Source: Aradus depressus
Lineage: Eukaryota > Arthropoda > Insecta > Hemiptera > Aradidae
DNA length: 64,000 bases
NCBI GenBank assembly: GCA_963662175.1
Contig: OY759214.1
Location: 102,696,115 to 102,760,114 of the forward strand
Reading direction: 5' to 3'
The notes beneath the pieces were generated by a model. It was given only the letters and a program-made list of their open reading frames with translations. It was not told where the DNA came from and ran no database searches. The position numbers were made by a program, and so were the translations under genes. This document shows positions 1 through 9,960 of the stretch, in pieces (position 1 is the first letter of the stretch; each line of letters starts with the position of its first letter).

Positions 1-1009
1 ATATGCTGATAAAGCACTTTACAAACGTGCTCACTAATTGTTAATATCATTCAATAATTATAATAGTCAACTGCTATAAATTTACGTGAAATGTCGAGGA
101 TAGATTAGTCATATTATTTTCCTTTTTTTTGTTCATTTTTTCTATTCCATAACAGTCTAGCTTTTTAAACAAATATCTTCTACTTACTTCTTTGTTCATC
201 AGTCATTTCTTCATTCACAATGCGCATAATCTGATAGCGTTTCCTCAAACTTTGTAATTTTCCCAAACATTATTTTTTTCCCGAGATAGCTAGCGGCTAT
301 TATCACTAGATTCGTAAAAAATAATTGCCGTTAACTTGCTGAGGATTGATTACAGATATTATGTACTTATGAAAAACTTGTTAGTGATTGCCTTTGTAAT
401 AAATACGTCACTTCTCACATTAGGCACTGTCGTTAATAATATATTGTATTTACCTGTTACTGGACCAACAGGGCCACATATTGTAGATAATCACAGATAT
501 TAGTACACAACTACGTAGGGCCCTTTACATCTCTATTTGAATGTAGCTGACCTGGACAATATCCAATACTTCAAATTGGTACTCGAATACTCAACTATAG
601 TCATGTGTACATTTCTTCTTCATTAAATGTTAGTTCTCAAGGTTCAGTACAAAAAATGAAATTGAGTATTATTACGTAATAGGTATCCGAAAAGTGAGAA
701 TTCGATTACTTTTAAAATCTTTGCTTGTTTCTACATCTTCGTCAAAATAACGAGTACCTAATAGCTTTGTCTAAACAATGTGACATTTTCTAGAAAACTG
801 GATAAGTTGGGGTTGTTTTGTGGAGGGATTGGTAATATACGGGCGTTAAGCGATGATGCCAAGCCTGTACGATGTCAGGCTCTCGTTAAAACCTAGGGTA
901 GGCCCTAGGTGAATACAGATTTAGGGTGGCACAATTTAGGACTCGCTAAAACTTACTAAAATCGTCGGTGAATCACCAGCTACTTTTCCCAGCATGAATT
1001 ATTAAACAA
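1..1009. other. AT-rich DNA without recognised genes
   Basis: No supported coding region was found on either strand. The stretch is AT-rich and rich in stop codons. A short imperfect palindrome built on cctaggg / ccctagg lies near 890-912. If the candidate exon at 1660-1688 is real, this is upstream or intronic sequence of that gene. Confidence 0.5.
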
Positions 1010-1123
1010 TTAAATTCTCTCTCTCTCCCTCCAAAACCATTTTGGCAAAAAATTAATATTCGACTTAAATAGGGACTTCGGAATTCTTATACAAAGCTTC
1101 CTGTCGATACATTCATTACATCG
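1010..1123 (+). repeat. dispersed repeat, related to 7620-7890 and 8090-8160
   Basis: The segment ending in a 'cgatacattcattacatcgg' stretch just before the 105-bp tandem repeat is similar to 7840-7880 in the same orientation. It is also similar to about 8100-8160 in reverse complement (the block around 'gtaataaatgtatcgaca'). Three related copies in one window, one inverted, indicate an interspersed repeat. Its family is not recognised and no coding potential was seen. Confidence 0.5.
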
Positions 1124-1438
1124 GCAGTTATTAGGGTATTTGAGTCGAGCCTCCGTTCTCTTATCTCCCACTTCCTTCGACCTGTTTCGCGGAAAATTAA
1201 TAGGTGTCAACCTTGTGGGTTATTATAAGCAGTTATTAGGGTATTTGAGTCGAGCCTCCATTCTCTTATCTCCCACTTCCTTCGACCTATTTCGCGGAAA
1301 ATTAATAGGTGTCAACCTTGTGGGTTATTATAAGCAGTTATTAGGGTATTTGAGTCGAGCCTCCGTTCTCTTATCTCCCACTTCCTTCGACCTATTTCGC
1401 GGAAAATTAATAGGTGTCATCCTTGTGGGTTATTATAA
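1124..1438 (+). repeat. 105-bp tandem repeat, three copies
   Basis: Three nearly identical units start at 1124, 1229 and 1334, each beginning with gcagttattaggg. Because 105 is divisible by three, one frame stays open across all copies. That open frame is a by-product of the repeat and not a gene. The unit shares its opening (tcggcagttattagg) with the dispersed repeat at 7860-7890, so it probably grew from that element. A short (gaa)n run follows at 1449-1464. Confidence 0.9.
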
Positions 1439-1659
1439 GCTCTGGTAGTAGAAGAAGAAGAAGAACAGTACAAACTAACACTATTTATTAAAAATTATTA
1501 AGACTATAAATAAGACGAACATATTCGGAAAACAAAACTAAATAAGCAACATTAATTCTTCGAAAACTGACTGACATAATCTAATATTCTTGACATTGTC
1601 TTGATCCATTTATTTTTTTGTCTTGTTCAATTTTTTCTTAAACATTTAATATGTTTCAG

Positions 1660-1688
1660 TTGGTCATTACGCAGTTTTCCATGACCAA
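1660..1688 (+). CDS. candidate micro-exon 1 of a split host gene
   Basis: A 29-bp block is bounded by a pyrimidine-rich acceptor ending in tttcag (1654-1659) and a consensus donor gtaagt (1689-1694). Read with two leading bases it encodes GHYAVFHDQ and ends on a codon boundary. That matches the phase of the next candidate exon at 6414. In an odorant-binding protein this would lie just before the second conserved cysteine. It is the least certain of the five exons because it is so short. Signal peptide and first-cysteine exons would have to lie upstream of the window. Confidence 0.35.
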
Positions 1689-1694
1689 GTAAGT

Positions 1695-2039
1695 ACAATA
1701 TGCTACATTATTAATAAGTATATTGTTATTTTTGATATACATACTTAAGTACACAAATAGTTCCCAGATCCTACCTGTCACTCGTTCAGAAGTTATTAAA
1801 TAACTTCTGAATTCTAATGAATAATTATAATAATGATGATGAATACTTAATTCTTATATTTGACAATCTTTTGAAACTTCTATCGTAAAGATTGTGCAAC
1901 TAACGATTAAGTATTTGCGGAAGTACTTCGAACAATAGTTTTGACTAAATTAGTGAAATCAATAATCATGAATTAAAACCCGAACGTAGTCCGATCGTTT
2001 GTCATTAAAACGGAGTGTTACCACCAGTAGTAGTCCCCG
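1695..2039. other. AT-rich stretch, possible intron
   Basis: No gene or repeat is recognised here. If the micro-exon calls are right this is the start of a 4.7-kb intron between the exons at 1660-1688 and 6414-6449. Confidence 0.4.
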
Positions 2040-2950
2040 GGGTAGGAAGCGCCACCACTCACCCCCTCCCCCGCACCCCGGTGTGAGAGTGGGGGCTACC
2101 GGAGGTACCTGTCCCTGGTCTAATAAGGACGTCCCAGCCCTTAAGGCAGACCATCAGAGGCCAGAAGCCTAGAACCGAGAACCACCTCCAGCCTAACCGA
2201 ATATGTTTCGTTTTATTAATATAGCGGTGAAATATTGGCGCCCAACGACCGACCCCTATGATCCTAAGGGGCATGTCTACAATGGAATCGAGTCCAAAGA
2301 TGTCGAGTCCTACCGAGGCAACAACTCAGTGCACATCCTCTGCTCAGATGGCAACGGCGCACGCACCCTATGCCTTCCCGAATACGGGCGTCACTAAGAC
2401 GGTTCCCTACAGTGTACCCTCTTCTCACCTCGCCTTCCAGAACCAACCACCCACCACTTGGCCAGCTGACCCATCCCCTGGTCAACCTCCCTACCAGCCT
2501 TCCACAGTGGCGCAGTATTCTGCTGCGTCTAATAAGTCAGCGCAGAACTTCCCTATGCTGCATGAGTCATCGCCCAGCTGGCAAAAAAGCCTGCGGGACC
2601 TTTACAGCGGCGTAGAATGCTCCTGCTCCCTGCAAACCAGCGCAGAACTTCCAACAGGACAGCCGCCTCTCGTAGCTGTCCTCTACTGTGCCTTTTGAGA
2701 CATCGCCAGGCCATCAACCTGCCTGCCGGCCCTCCACAGTGGCGCAGTATTCTGCTGCGCCCAATAAATCAGCGCAGAACTTCCCGCAGGACAACTGCCC
2801 ATCACAGCTCTCCTCCACTATGCCGCTTGAGTCATTGCTCGGCCGTCAAGCTGGACGAATTGAGGAGCTTCGGCCTGAGGCGGACCAATTAGTGTTTCCG
2901 TCGTATGGTCGTAAGGAGCGTTGAAGAACTCCGCGTCCCCTCTTAGCTGC
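2040..2950 (+). pseudogene. GC-rich retroelement fragment with Pro/Ser/Gln-rich reading frames
   Basis: The base composition jumps from AT-rich to GC-rich here, with C-runs and CpGs, unlike the flanks. Overlapping plus-strand frames (2258-2698 and 2688-2924) encode Pro, Ser, Gln and Thr-rich protein. The motif STVAQYSAA..NKSAQNFP occurs twice (about 2497-2555 and 2731-2790) and a third partial copy sits near 2620-2655, in shifted frames. The copies are degenerate tandem repeats 100 to 132 bp apart. The composition and low complexity suggest the 5' part or ORF1 of a retrotransposon broken by frameshifts. No zinc knuckle or RT motif is visible, so the family is unknown. Confidence 0.35.
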
Positions 2951-2974
2951 TTTTTTCGCCAGTACGCAGAGACC

Positions 2975-3516
2975 CTAGCTAGAGGGAGAGTAGCCATAGA
3001 TTATTCTAACACCCTCAAGCCATTTGAAGAACACTTTTGAGTCTTCAAAATCGCTACCGGAAAACATTGGTAGGAAGTCTGCTGGTGTTAATTGAAGGGG
3101 CTTAGGAGTTGGGACCACTTTAAAATACTTTGAATGAGATTCCTGGTTTGGGTCCATTGTCGGATTGGAATAATGTGGGCTGCGGATCTGGAACCTCCAA
3201 GCGGCTGGATGTAGGCGCTGCAGCAAATGTAGAACGCCGATCGTTCAGCGAAACAGTGAGGTCGGCGGTGTTGATCGGAGTGATCGGTGCTTGCAGTATT
3301 AGGGCAGACGTCCAGACGATGGAAGTAGTCTACGGCATTACTTATGTACGGGATGTCCAGTTGATGCACCGCGTAGATCATGGGGTGGCTCTCGACAAGT
3401 GCAGGGTGCTGTACACCGTAGCCCTTTGAGGGGTTCTGTTCGTCAAGAGGAGCTGTCGGCTGTGCCACATAGCTCTTGGAGTGATTCTGCGCTGCATGAC
3501 GGGCAGTCTGATCCAT
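2975..3516 (-). pseudogene. possible gag-like fragment of a retroelement, minus strand
   Basis: Two overlapping minus-strand frames (3088-3516, then 2975-3226) are open. The second has a segment near its C-terminus, PADFLPMFSGSDFEDSKVFF followed by KWLEGV, that resembles the start of a Ty3/Gypsy-type gag core (a 'P.FSG....F..W' pattern). The upstream part is Pro/His/Gln-rich with no recognisable domain. It lies convergent to the GC-rich plus-strand fragment. No protease, RT or integrase follows on the minus strand, so at most this is a remnant. The identification rests on a short motif only. Confidence 0.3.
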
Positions 3517-3589
3517 GGCAAAGCTTGGTGGGCGCTGAGTGGAAAATTGCAGCCTGCTGTGCTACGCGGAATACTGCATTGTTGTGGGA

Positions 3590-3935
3590 CTACCACTATA
3601 TTTATGATCAGCCCTCCCCCCCCCCCTCCCAAAGCCCCCTTCCCGTTGACAATTTTGAGACGTCACACACATTTTTTTCTATTTGTTTTTTAAGAATACT
3701 ACATGTGATATTCCATGAAATCCGACCATTCTTTAATGAGCTGCCATTATCTTTATGCTAAGACCCCCCCCCCCCCCCCACAACTACCCTCCCGTAGAAA
3801 ATTTTGGGCCACCATATAGCCTATTATTCAATCGGGCACAAAAGGATGCTACATGGGATATTGCATAAAAATCGTCCAGTGGTTTGAGCATGATGCTGGA
3901 AAAAACAATCCGCACTTCAGCTTTATCTATATTAA
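3590..3935 (+). repeat. ~140-bp dispersed repeat with poly-C runs, first block
   Basis: Units share the order: poly-C run, 'ctcccgtt.acaatttt', 'gacgtcaca', 'tatttttctatttg', 'gaatactacatg', 'attccatga.aatccgacca', 'ttaatgagct'. The best copies here lie at about 3605-3765 and 3766-3890. A run of 16 C lies at 3764-3779. The same units return at about 5400-5910. No coding potential was seen. The family is not recognised. Confidence 0.75.
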
Positions 3936-3972
3936 CTAGCAGTAATACCCGGCGTTGCCCGGGGAACTTTTC
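3936..3972 (+). repeat. hairpin-like motif 'cccggcgttgcccggg'
   Basis: The string tacccggcgttgcccgggg can fold with a cccgg/ccggg stem around a short loop. The same kind of motif is a common component of interspersed repeats in many arthropod and other invertebrate genomes. It sits directly after the ~140-bp repeats and probably marks the edge of an interspersed element. The element class cannot be decided from this fragment. Confidence 0.4.
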
Positions 3973-4089
3973 TCCTAATATCTCTAATTCAAATCCTATT
4001 CAATTCTTCAACAGTATATTTATGATGTTATAATTTTCAATTATTCATTTGGAATCATGCTAAAAGTCCTTCAACAGCAGACAACCCAG

Positions 4090-4500
4090 CGTAGTAATCC
4101 AGTAATCCGTAGACACTCCAGCTAGTAAATGTTTAGGACCCCTGGGGCACCACGCCTTTCAAAGGCGGAAACCATAGCTAGTAAATACTTAGCATCACTG
4201 AATATCCATATAAGCGCTTGTGACCACAGCTGGTATCGGCTTTGCAACAGCGTACACGCCAGCTAGTAAGTGCTCGGAATCGCTGGGCACCAAAGCTAAT
4301 ATATGCCTTGCAACGGCGGACCCCACAACTAGTACGTAGATAGGACCACTGGACATCACAGCTAGTATGTGCCTTGCAACGGCGGACCCCACAGCTAGTA
4401 CGTAGTTAGGACCACTGGGCCTCACAGCTAGTATATGCCTTGCAACGGCGGACCCACCAGCTAGTGCGTAGTTAGAACCACTGGGCATCACAGCTAGTAT
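4090..4500 (-). repeat. 66-bp tandem repeat, block 1
   Basis: Repeated units carry gctagtatgtgccttgcaac, then ggcggaccccacagctagta, then the 'accactgggc' segment. Unit starts such as 4361 and 4427 are exactly 66 bp apart. Earlier units (4090-4260) are more diverged. Because 66 is divisible by three, a 98-codon minus frame with a 22-residue period stays open; that is a by-product. The same family recurs at 5135-5330. Confidence 0.85.
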
Positions 4501-5134
4501 ATCGATGATAGTTCAAGACCGCGTAAGAGCAGGTTGTAAAAACCGCGTAACAGCAAAAGTCGCAAATTTGAAATATCGAGCCAACAGATTCCTAACGCTG
4601 ATTCGCTCATATTAGATCTCACGCGATTTGAAATAGCCAATAGAGAACTTCGTTTTCGCTATTGAAACAATACCCGCGTACCTTTCACAGACTTCAAGTT
4701 GCCAGCAAATCCGCGTATTTACGTTATTCTAAAACAAGTCGCAACACGGTTAGTGCGTGCTCCCAAATATAATTATTTTGTCCTGAATAGTTATCAAGTA
4801 TGTACATTGTGTTTATCGTATTTTTAATATTATTACTATGCCTAAGTGATATGGAGAGTTTAAATTAAAATTACCTATATATCCTTTCTATGGGAGTCTG
4901 GGCCTTAGGAGATTAAATCATTTGATAATTTCAGTTTAATAGGCTAAGTTCCGCGGTCTTGAAATTATGGAGTTTTGGTATTATAGTCACTTACGCGGTA
5001 TTGCAATGAATAATAAATGAATAAATGACTTTACACAGAATCTAAACAAGCTCTTGGTAAATTTATGTCACATACTTAAGAAAGTAGCCCTAAAGAAGTA
5101 GCAAACAAGTTCAGTCGGAAAAGTACATTCAAAT
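4501..5134. other. AT-rich spacer between two repeat blocks
   Basis: No gene, splice-bounded open segment or repeat is recognised. The two copies of the 66-bp family lie on either side, so this may be an insertion or a unique segment between two once-joined blocks. Confidence 0.4.
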
Positions 5135-5330
5135 GGTCAGTTAGTACGTAATTAGAACCACTGGGCCCTACAGCTATTAAGTGCCTTGTCACAGCGGACC
5201 CCACAGCTAGTACGTAGTTAGACCCACTGGGCATTACAGCTAGTATGTGCCTTGCAACGGTGGACCCCACAACTAGTATGTAGTTAAGAACGCTGGGCAT
5301 CACAGCTAGTAAGTGCCTTGCAACAGCATA
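5135..5330 (-). repeat. 66-bp tandem repeat, block 2
   Basis: Three units of the same 66-bp family as at 4090-4500, with the same 'ggaccccac', 'agctagta' and 'accactgggc' landmarks. The last unit runs into a short imperfect (act)n / 'tagttactacta' run at 5328-5362. Confidence 0.8.
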
Positions 5331-5364
5331 GTTACTACTAATACATAGTTACTACTACTACAGA

Positions 5365-5910
5365 TGAAATTCATGACAATCCTATTACCCTTTAATCAGT
5401 CAGCATTATTTTTATGCTTATCCCCCCCCCCCCCCCTTTCAAATTTTTAAGATGTCACATAGTGTATTTTTCTATTTGGCCATCAATAATACTACATGAG
5501 AAATTCCATGACAATCCGATCATCCGTTAATGATCTATCACCATCTTCATATTTAGGCCTACCCCCACAACCCGCCCTCCTGTTCACAATTTTGTGATGT
5601 CACATACCTTATTTTTCTATTTGTCCTTCAAAAATACTCCCCCACCCTCCCGTTCACAATTTTGTGACGTATATAACCTATTTTTCTATTTTGTCTTTAA
5701 GAATACTACATGTGAAATTCCATGACAATACGACCAATCGTTAATGAGCTAGCTCTATATTTAAACTTAGGCCCCCTCAACCCCCCCTCCCGTTCAAATT
5801 TTGGAACGCCATACGCCTTATTTTTCTATTTGGCCTTCAGGAATACTACATGTGAAATTTCGTGACAATACGACAAACCGTTAATGAGCTAGCTCTATAT
5901 TTATACATTC
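5365..5910 (+). repeat. ~140-bp dispersed repeat with poly-C runs, second block
   Basis: Four or more units of the family seen at 3590-3935, with landmarks at about 5422 (a run of 15 C), 5565, 5645 and 5775. Some units are internally shortened. The tandem nature is clear from recurrence of 'tatttttctatttg', 'gaatactacatg' and 'ttaatgagctagctctatat'. No coding potential was seen. Confidence 0.75.
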
Positions 5911-6413
5911 TATGGGCATATATAAATGGGCGCCCAGGCAACCTCTACACTCCAGTATCGCACTCTATTTAGCACTCTAGTTTTCGATCGCACTCTAGTA
6001 TCGCAATCTTGTTTAAGCACTCTAGTTTTGGCATTCTTTTGTAGCACTCTTAATTTGTAACTCACTCTAACTTGTATCTTGATCAGTCACTGTTCACAAT
6101 TGTACACTCGCCAGTTAGCACTATTCTGTTCATTGTAAATATTCTAGTGTCCAGTGTATTATTTCTTATGTATGTGAGTCCTTGCCCTGAACTTGCAAGT
6201 ACCAATATATATATATGTATATTTTATGTTACTTGCCTGAATTCTTACTTTTATTAAGGTCTACTGTCCTTTTGTGCACTCTGCCTATTTCAGCTTCCAC
6301 CTTCCCATAAACCCCACAAAAAGATCGTTATATCTCGGATAGCCACAATGAACTTTCTGTCCCTAATTATAATAGTTATTATTATTTATTATTGTTACTG
6401 TTATTTTTTTCAG
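5911..6413 (+). other. unassigned segment with 'cactcta' repeats and a TATA-like start
   Basis: After a tatataaatgggcgcc stretch near 5917-5933 come many copies of 'gcactctag' or close variants up to about 6070. A TATA-like element before a pyrimidine-rich, stop-rich segment could be part of an LTR or of a promoter. No terminal repeat partner was found and no gene is supported. The last part is the pyrimidine tract in front of the candidate exon at 6414. Confidence 0.25.
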
Positions 6414-6449
6414 TATACGATAGGAATCTTGATGGAGGCGTCTGCCATT
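6414..6449 (+). CDS. candidate exon 2 of a split host gene (OBP-like)
   Basis: A 36-bp open block is preceded by a strong polypyrimidine tract ending in ttttttcag (to 6413) and followed by the consensus donor gtaagt (6450-6455). In phase 0 it encodes YTIGILMEASAI. Insect odorant-binding proteins carry C-x-x-x-C followed closely by a hydrophobic residue, M/L and E at this point. Here the first and fifth residues stand where the second and third cysteines would be, but are Tyr and Ile. The spacing of three residues is kept. It enters and leaves on codon boundaries, matching the exons at 1660 and 39574. Length alone would not support it; the splice signals and phase do. Confidence 0.45.
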
Positions 6450-6474
6450 GTAAGTATATAGTTTTCATTTATTA

Positions 6475-6690
6475 ATTATATAAATTAAAAAATAAATACA
6501 TTATATATATACCTCGGAATGGGGGGTCGAGGTTTGTAATTACATCAATTAAATAAATTCAATATATAATTCATAATGGATTATATAGATCGAATGGGGA
6601 TCGAGGTTTTTAATTATATCAGAATAATAATAAAAAAAATTAATATATAAGGTTGAGTGGGGGATATAGATCGAATTGGAGTAGGATAAG
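6475..6690 (+). repeat. decayed outlying copies of the 78-bp satellite
   Basis: About two to three degenerate units are present, recognisable by 'agatcgaatggggatcgagg', 'aattatatcaa', 'ttaaataaa' and 'caatatataa'. They are much more diverged than the main array and are separated from it by the polymerase fragment and a dispersed repeat. The array was therefore either once longer or seeded nearby. Confidence 0.8.
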
Positions 6691-6749
6691 CGGCAGTTGA
6701 GATGGTTATTCTCGGAGCTCCTATAGATGGATATATTCCTGAAACATAA

Positions 6750-7462
6750 GAAATCTTTCAATTTCACGGGTGTTACTTCCACGGGTGTACTCACTTTTTC
6801 CCTAATCGTGACAAACCCCTCTATGATAATCCGAGGGATACAATGGCTGCCAGGTTCGAAAGAACTCAGCGTCGTACTGAACAGCTGCAGAGGGGTGGTT
6901 ACGTCGTTATTGATGAATGAGAATGCAACTGGAGAAAAATTAAAATAGAATTTGAACACCCACTACTAAATAAGGTACCACTTAATCCTCGCGATGCATT
7001 CTATGGAGATAGGACGGGCAACACAGTGATGTACCATGAGGCCGAAGAAATTCGCTATGTTGATATCTGTTCGCTCTACCCATTCGAATGTAAACACGGA
7101 AAGTTCCCTGTTGGTCACCCTGAAATTCTAACTGATACAGATGTTGACCTAACAACAATCAACGGTTTGATAAAGTGCACAGTTCTCCCGCCTCAGAACC
7201 TTTACCATCCCATACTACCAATGAAAGGCAACAACCGGCTCTTGTTTGCCCTATGTCGAACCTGCGCCCTCCAGCAGTTACCTCATTGTAACCACAATGA
7301 AGAAGACAGGAATCTAACTGGCACATGGGTGGTTGATGCGGTGATGAAAGCCGTGGAGAAAGGATACCAAGTCACAAAAATATATGAATTTTGGAAATAT
7401 GACTTGGCTCAATAAAAAACATGGGAGGATGGTCTTTTTACCGAATTTGTAAACAGACTGTG
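6750..7462 (+). pseudogene. protein-primed DNA polymerase B fragment (Polinton/Maverick type), broken
   Basis: One frame reads from 6750 to 7415, interrupted by an in-frame TGA at 6918, then TAA at 7413 and, after more similar sequence, TGA near 7460. It covers the cysteine-rich FHGC...HGC segment of the exonuclease-polymerase linker, then the catalytic motif D-x-x-S-L-Y-P (Asp codon 7062-7064, SLYP 7071-7082), then GKFPVGHPE and a later segment with LFALCRTC and TGTWV. These are typical of family B polymerases that use a protein primer, as carried by Polintons and related elements of invertebrates. The N-terminal exonuclease and the C-terminal palm (YxDTD region) are absent. It is flanked by 78-bp satellite copies. 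An old, dead insertion. Confidence 0.75.
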
Positions 7463-8162
7463 AGTAGAATAAGTGATGATAAACACAAAGTAGTCTTTGT
7501 GATAATAGAGAATAATTAAATACGACTTTTGTACTTAAGCTAGTGATATACCAATAACTGAGTTCTGTTACCATAACAAACTATATTATAATAATATTAC
7601 TAATGCCCCAACGCGAATTAATCAACTAAGTTGTTGCTCTCCCTCTACCGATCTACCGATTTGTTTAAAATTAATAGGTATCTTACTCAGGTACTTCTCA
7701 ATCATTATACTAAATTTCGTGTAGAAATATTAAGATTTTATAATGAGTCTCATCCTGTGATCTCTTCTGCCGATCCGACTGATTATGATAGGGTGTCGTC
7801 CTAACATAGTTAGGATGTATATATAAGGTAGGTGTATATAAAAAGTTTTGTCAATACATTTGTTATATCGGCAGTCATTGGAGTTTTTGTAATATTTTTT
7901 CTCCTTTTTAAATAAAGTGGACATTTATTTTATAATAAAGTATACCTTTTAATTTTCTTTACAGGTTTCGAATGAAGAATTTCATGTTTTCCATGAATTC
8001 CGAAAAAAAAAAATATATATATATATTTCCTGTCTGTGTAGAATGAATATAAAGTTACGTAATTTGTCTAAAGGACAGGGATCAACTAAAAAACCATAAT
8101 AATTGTTGATGTAATAAATGTATCGACACGGAATTTAGCATGATTCTGAAGTTTCCATTTAG
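7463..8162 (+). repeat. dispersed repeat with inverted partner, before the satellite array
   Basis: Segment 7620-7890 resembles 1020-1180 in the same orientation ('ttaataggt', then 'caatacatttgttatatcgg'). Segment 8090-8160 resembles 1050-1125 in reverse. The two here therefore face each other, as in a fold-back element or two opposite insertions. An (at)n run lies at 8010-8026. No coding region is supported. Confidence 0.5.
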
Positions 8163-9960
8163 TTCTACTCCTATTTAATATATAAGTCAGAATAGGGATC
8201 GAGGTTTTCAATTATATCAATTAAATTAATAAATACATTTAATATATAAGTCAGAATGGGGGATTGAGATCGAATGGGGATCGAGGTTTTTAATTATACC
8301 AATTTAATAAATACATTCAACATATAAGTCAGAATTGGGGATATAGATCGAATGGGGATCGAGGTTTTTTATTATACCAATTAAATTAATACATTCAATA
8401 TATAAGTCAGAATTGGGGATATAGATCGAATGGGGATCGAGGTTTCTAATTATACCAATTAAATAAATACATTCAACATATAAGTCAGAATTGGGGATAT
8501 AGATCGAATAGGGATCGAGGTTTTTTATTATACCAATTAAATAAATACATTCAACATATAAGTCAGAATTGGGGATATAGATCGAATGGGGATCGAGGTT
8601 TTTTATTATACCAATTTAATAAATACATTCAACATATAAGTCAGAATTGGGGATATAGATCGAATGGGGATCGAGGTTTTTAATTATACCAATTTAATAA
8701 ATACATTCAACATATAAGTCAGAATTGGGGATATAGATCGAATGGGGATCGAGGTTTTTTATTATACCAATTAAATAAATACATTCAATATATAAGTCAG
8801 AATTGGGGATATAGATCGAATAGGGATCGAGATTTTTTATTATACCAATTAAATAAATACATTCAATATATAAGTCAGAATTGGGGATATAGATCAAATA
8901 GGGATCGAGGTTTTTTATTATACCAATTAAATAAATACATTCAATATATAAGTCAGAATTGGGGATATAGATCGAATGGGGATCGAGGTTTTTTATTATA
9001 CCAATTAAATAAATACATTCAATATATAAGTCAGAATTGGGGATATAGATCGAATAGGGATCGAGATTTTTTATTATACCAATTAAATAAATACATTCAA
9101 TATATAAGTCAGAATTGGGGATATAGATCAAATAGGGATCGAGGTTTTTTATTATACCAATTAAATAAATACATTCAATATATAAGTCAGAATTGGGGAT
9201 ATAGATCGAATGGGGATCGAGGTTTTTTATTATACCAATTAAATAAATACATTCAATATATAAGTCAGAATTGGGGATATAGATCGAATGGGGATCGAGG
9301 TTTTTTATTATATCAATTAAATAAATACATTCAATATATAAGTCAGAATTGGGGATATAGATCGAATGGGGATACGAGGTTTTTTATTATACCAATTAAA
9401 TAAATACATTCAATATATAAGTCAGAATTGGGGATATAGATCGAATAGGGATCGAGATTTTTTATTATACCAATTAAATAAATACATTCAATATATAAGT
9501 CAGAATTGGGGATATAGATCAAATAGGGATCGAGGTTTTTTATTATACCAATTAAATAAATACATTCAATATATAAGTCAGAATTGGGGATATAGATCGA
9601 ATGGGGATCGAGGTTTTTTATTATACCAATTAAATAAATACATTCAACATATAAGTCAGAATTGGGGATATAGATCGAATGGGGATCGAGGTTTTTTATT
9701 ATACCAATTAAATTAATACATTCAATATATAAGTCAGAATTGGGGATATAGATCGAATGGGGATCGAGGTTTTTTATTATACCAATTAAATAAATACATT
9801 CAATATATAAGTCAGAATTGGGGATATAGATCGAATGGGGATCGAGGTTTTTTATTATACCAATTAAATAAATACCTTCAACATATAAGTCAGAATTGGG
9901 GATATAGATCGAATGGGGATCGAGGTTTTTTATTATACCAATTAAATTAATACATTCAAC

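Noticed and set aside
155..245. Possible exon after the pyrimidine tract ending in 'cataacag'
   Set aside because: The acceptor looks fair, but no good donor follows and the open frames do not resemble protein.
4195..4491. 98-codon minus-strand frame with 22-residue repeats
   Set aside because: It is the 66-bp tandem repeat read in one frame; no start context or domain supports a gene.
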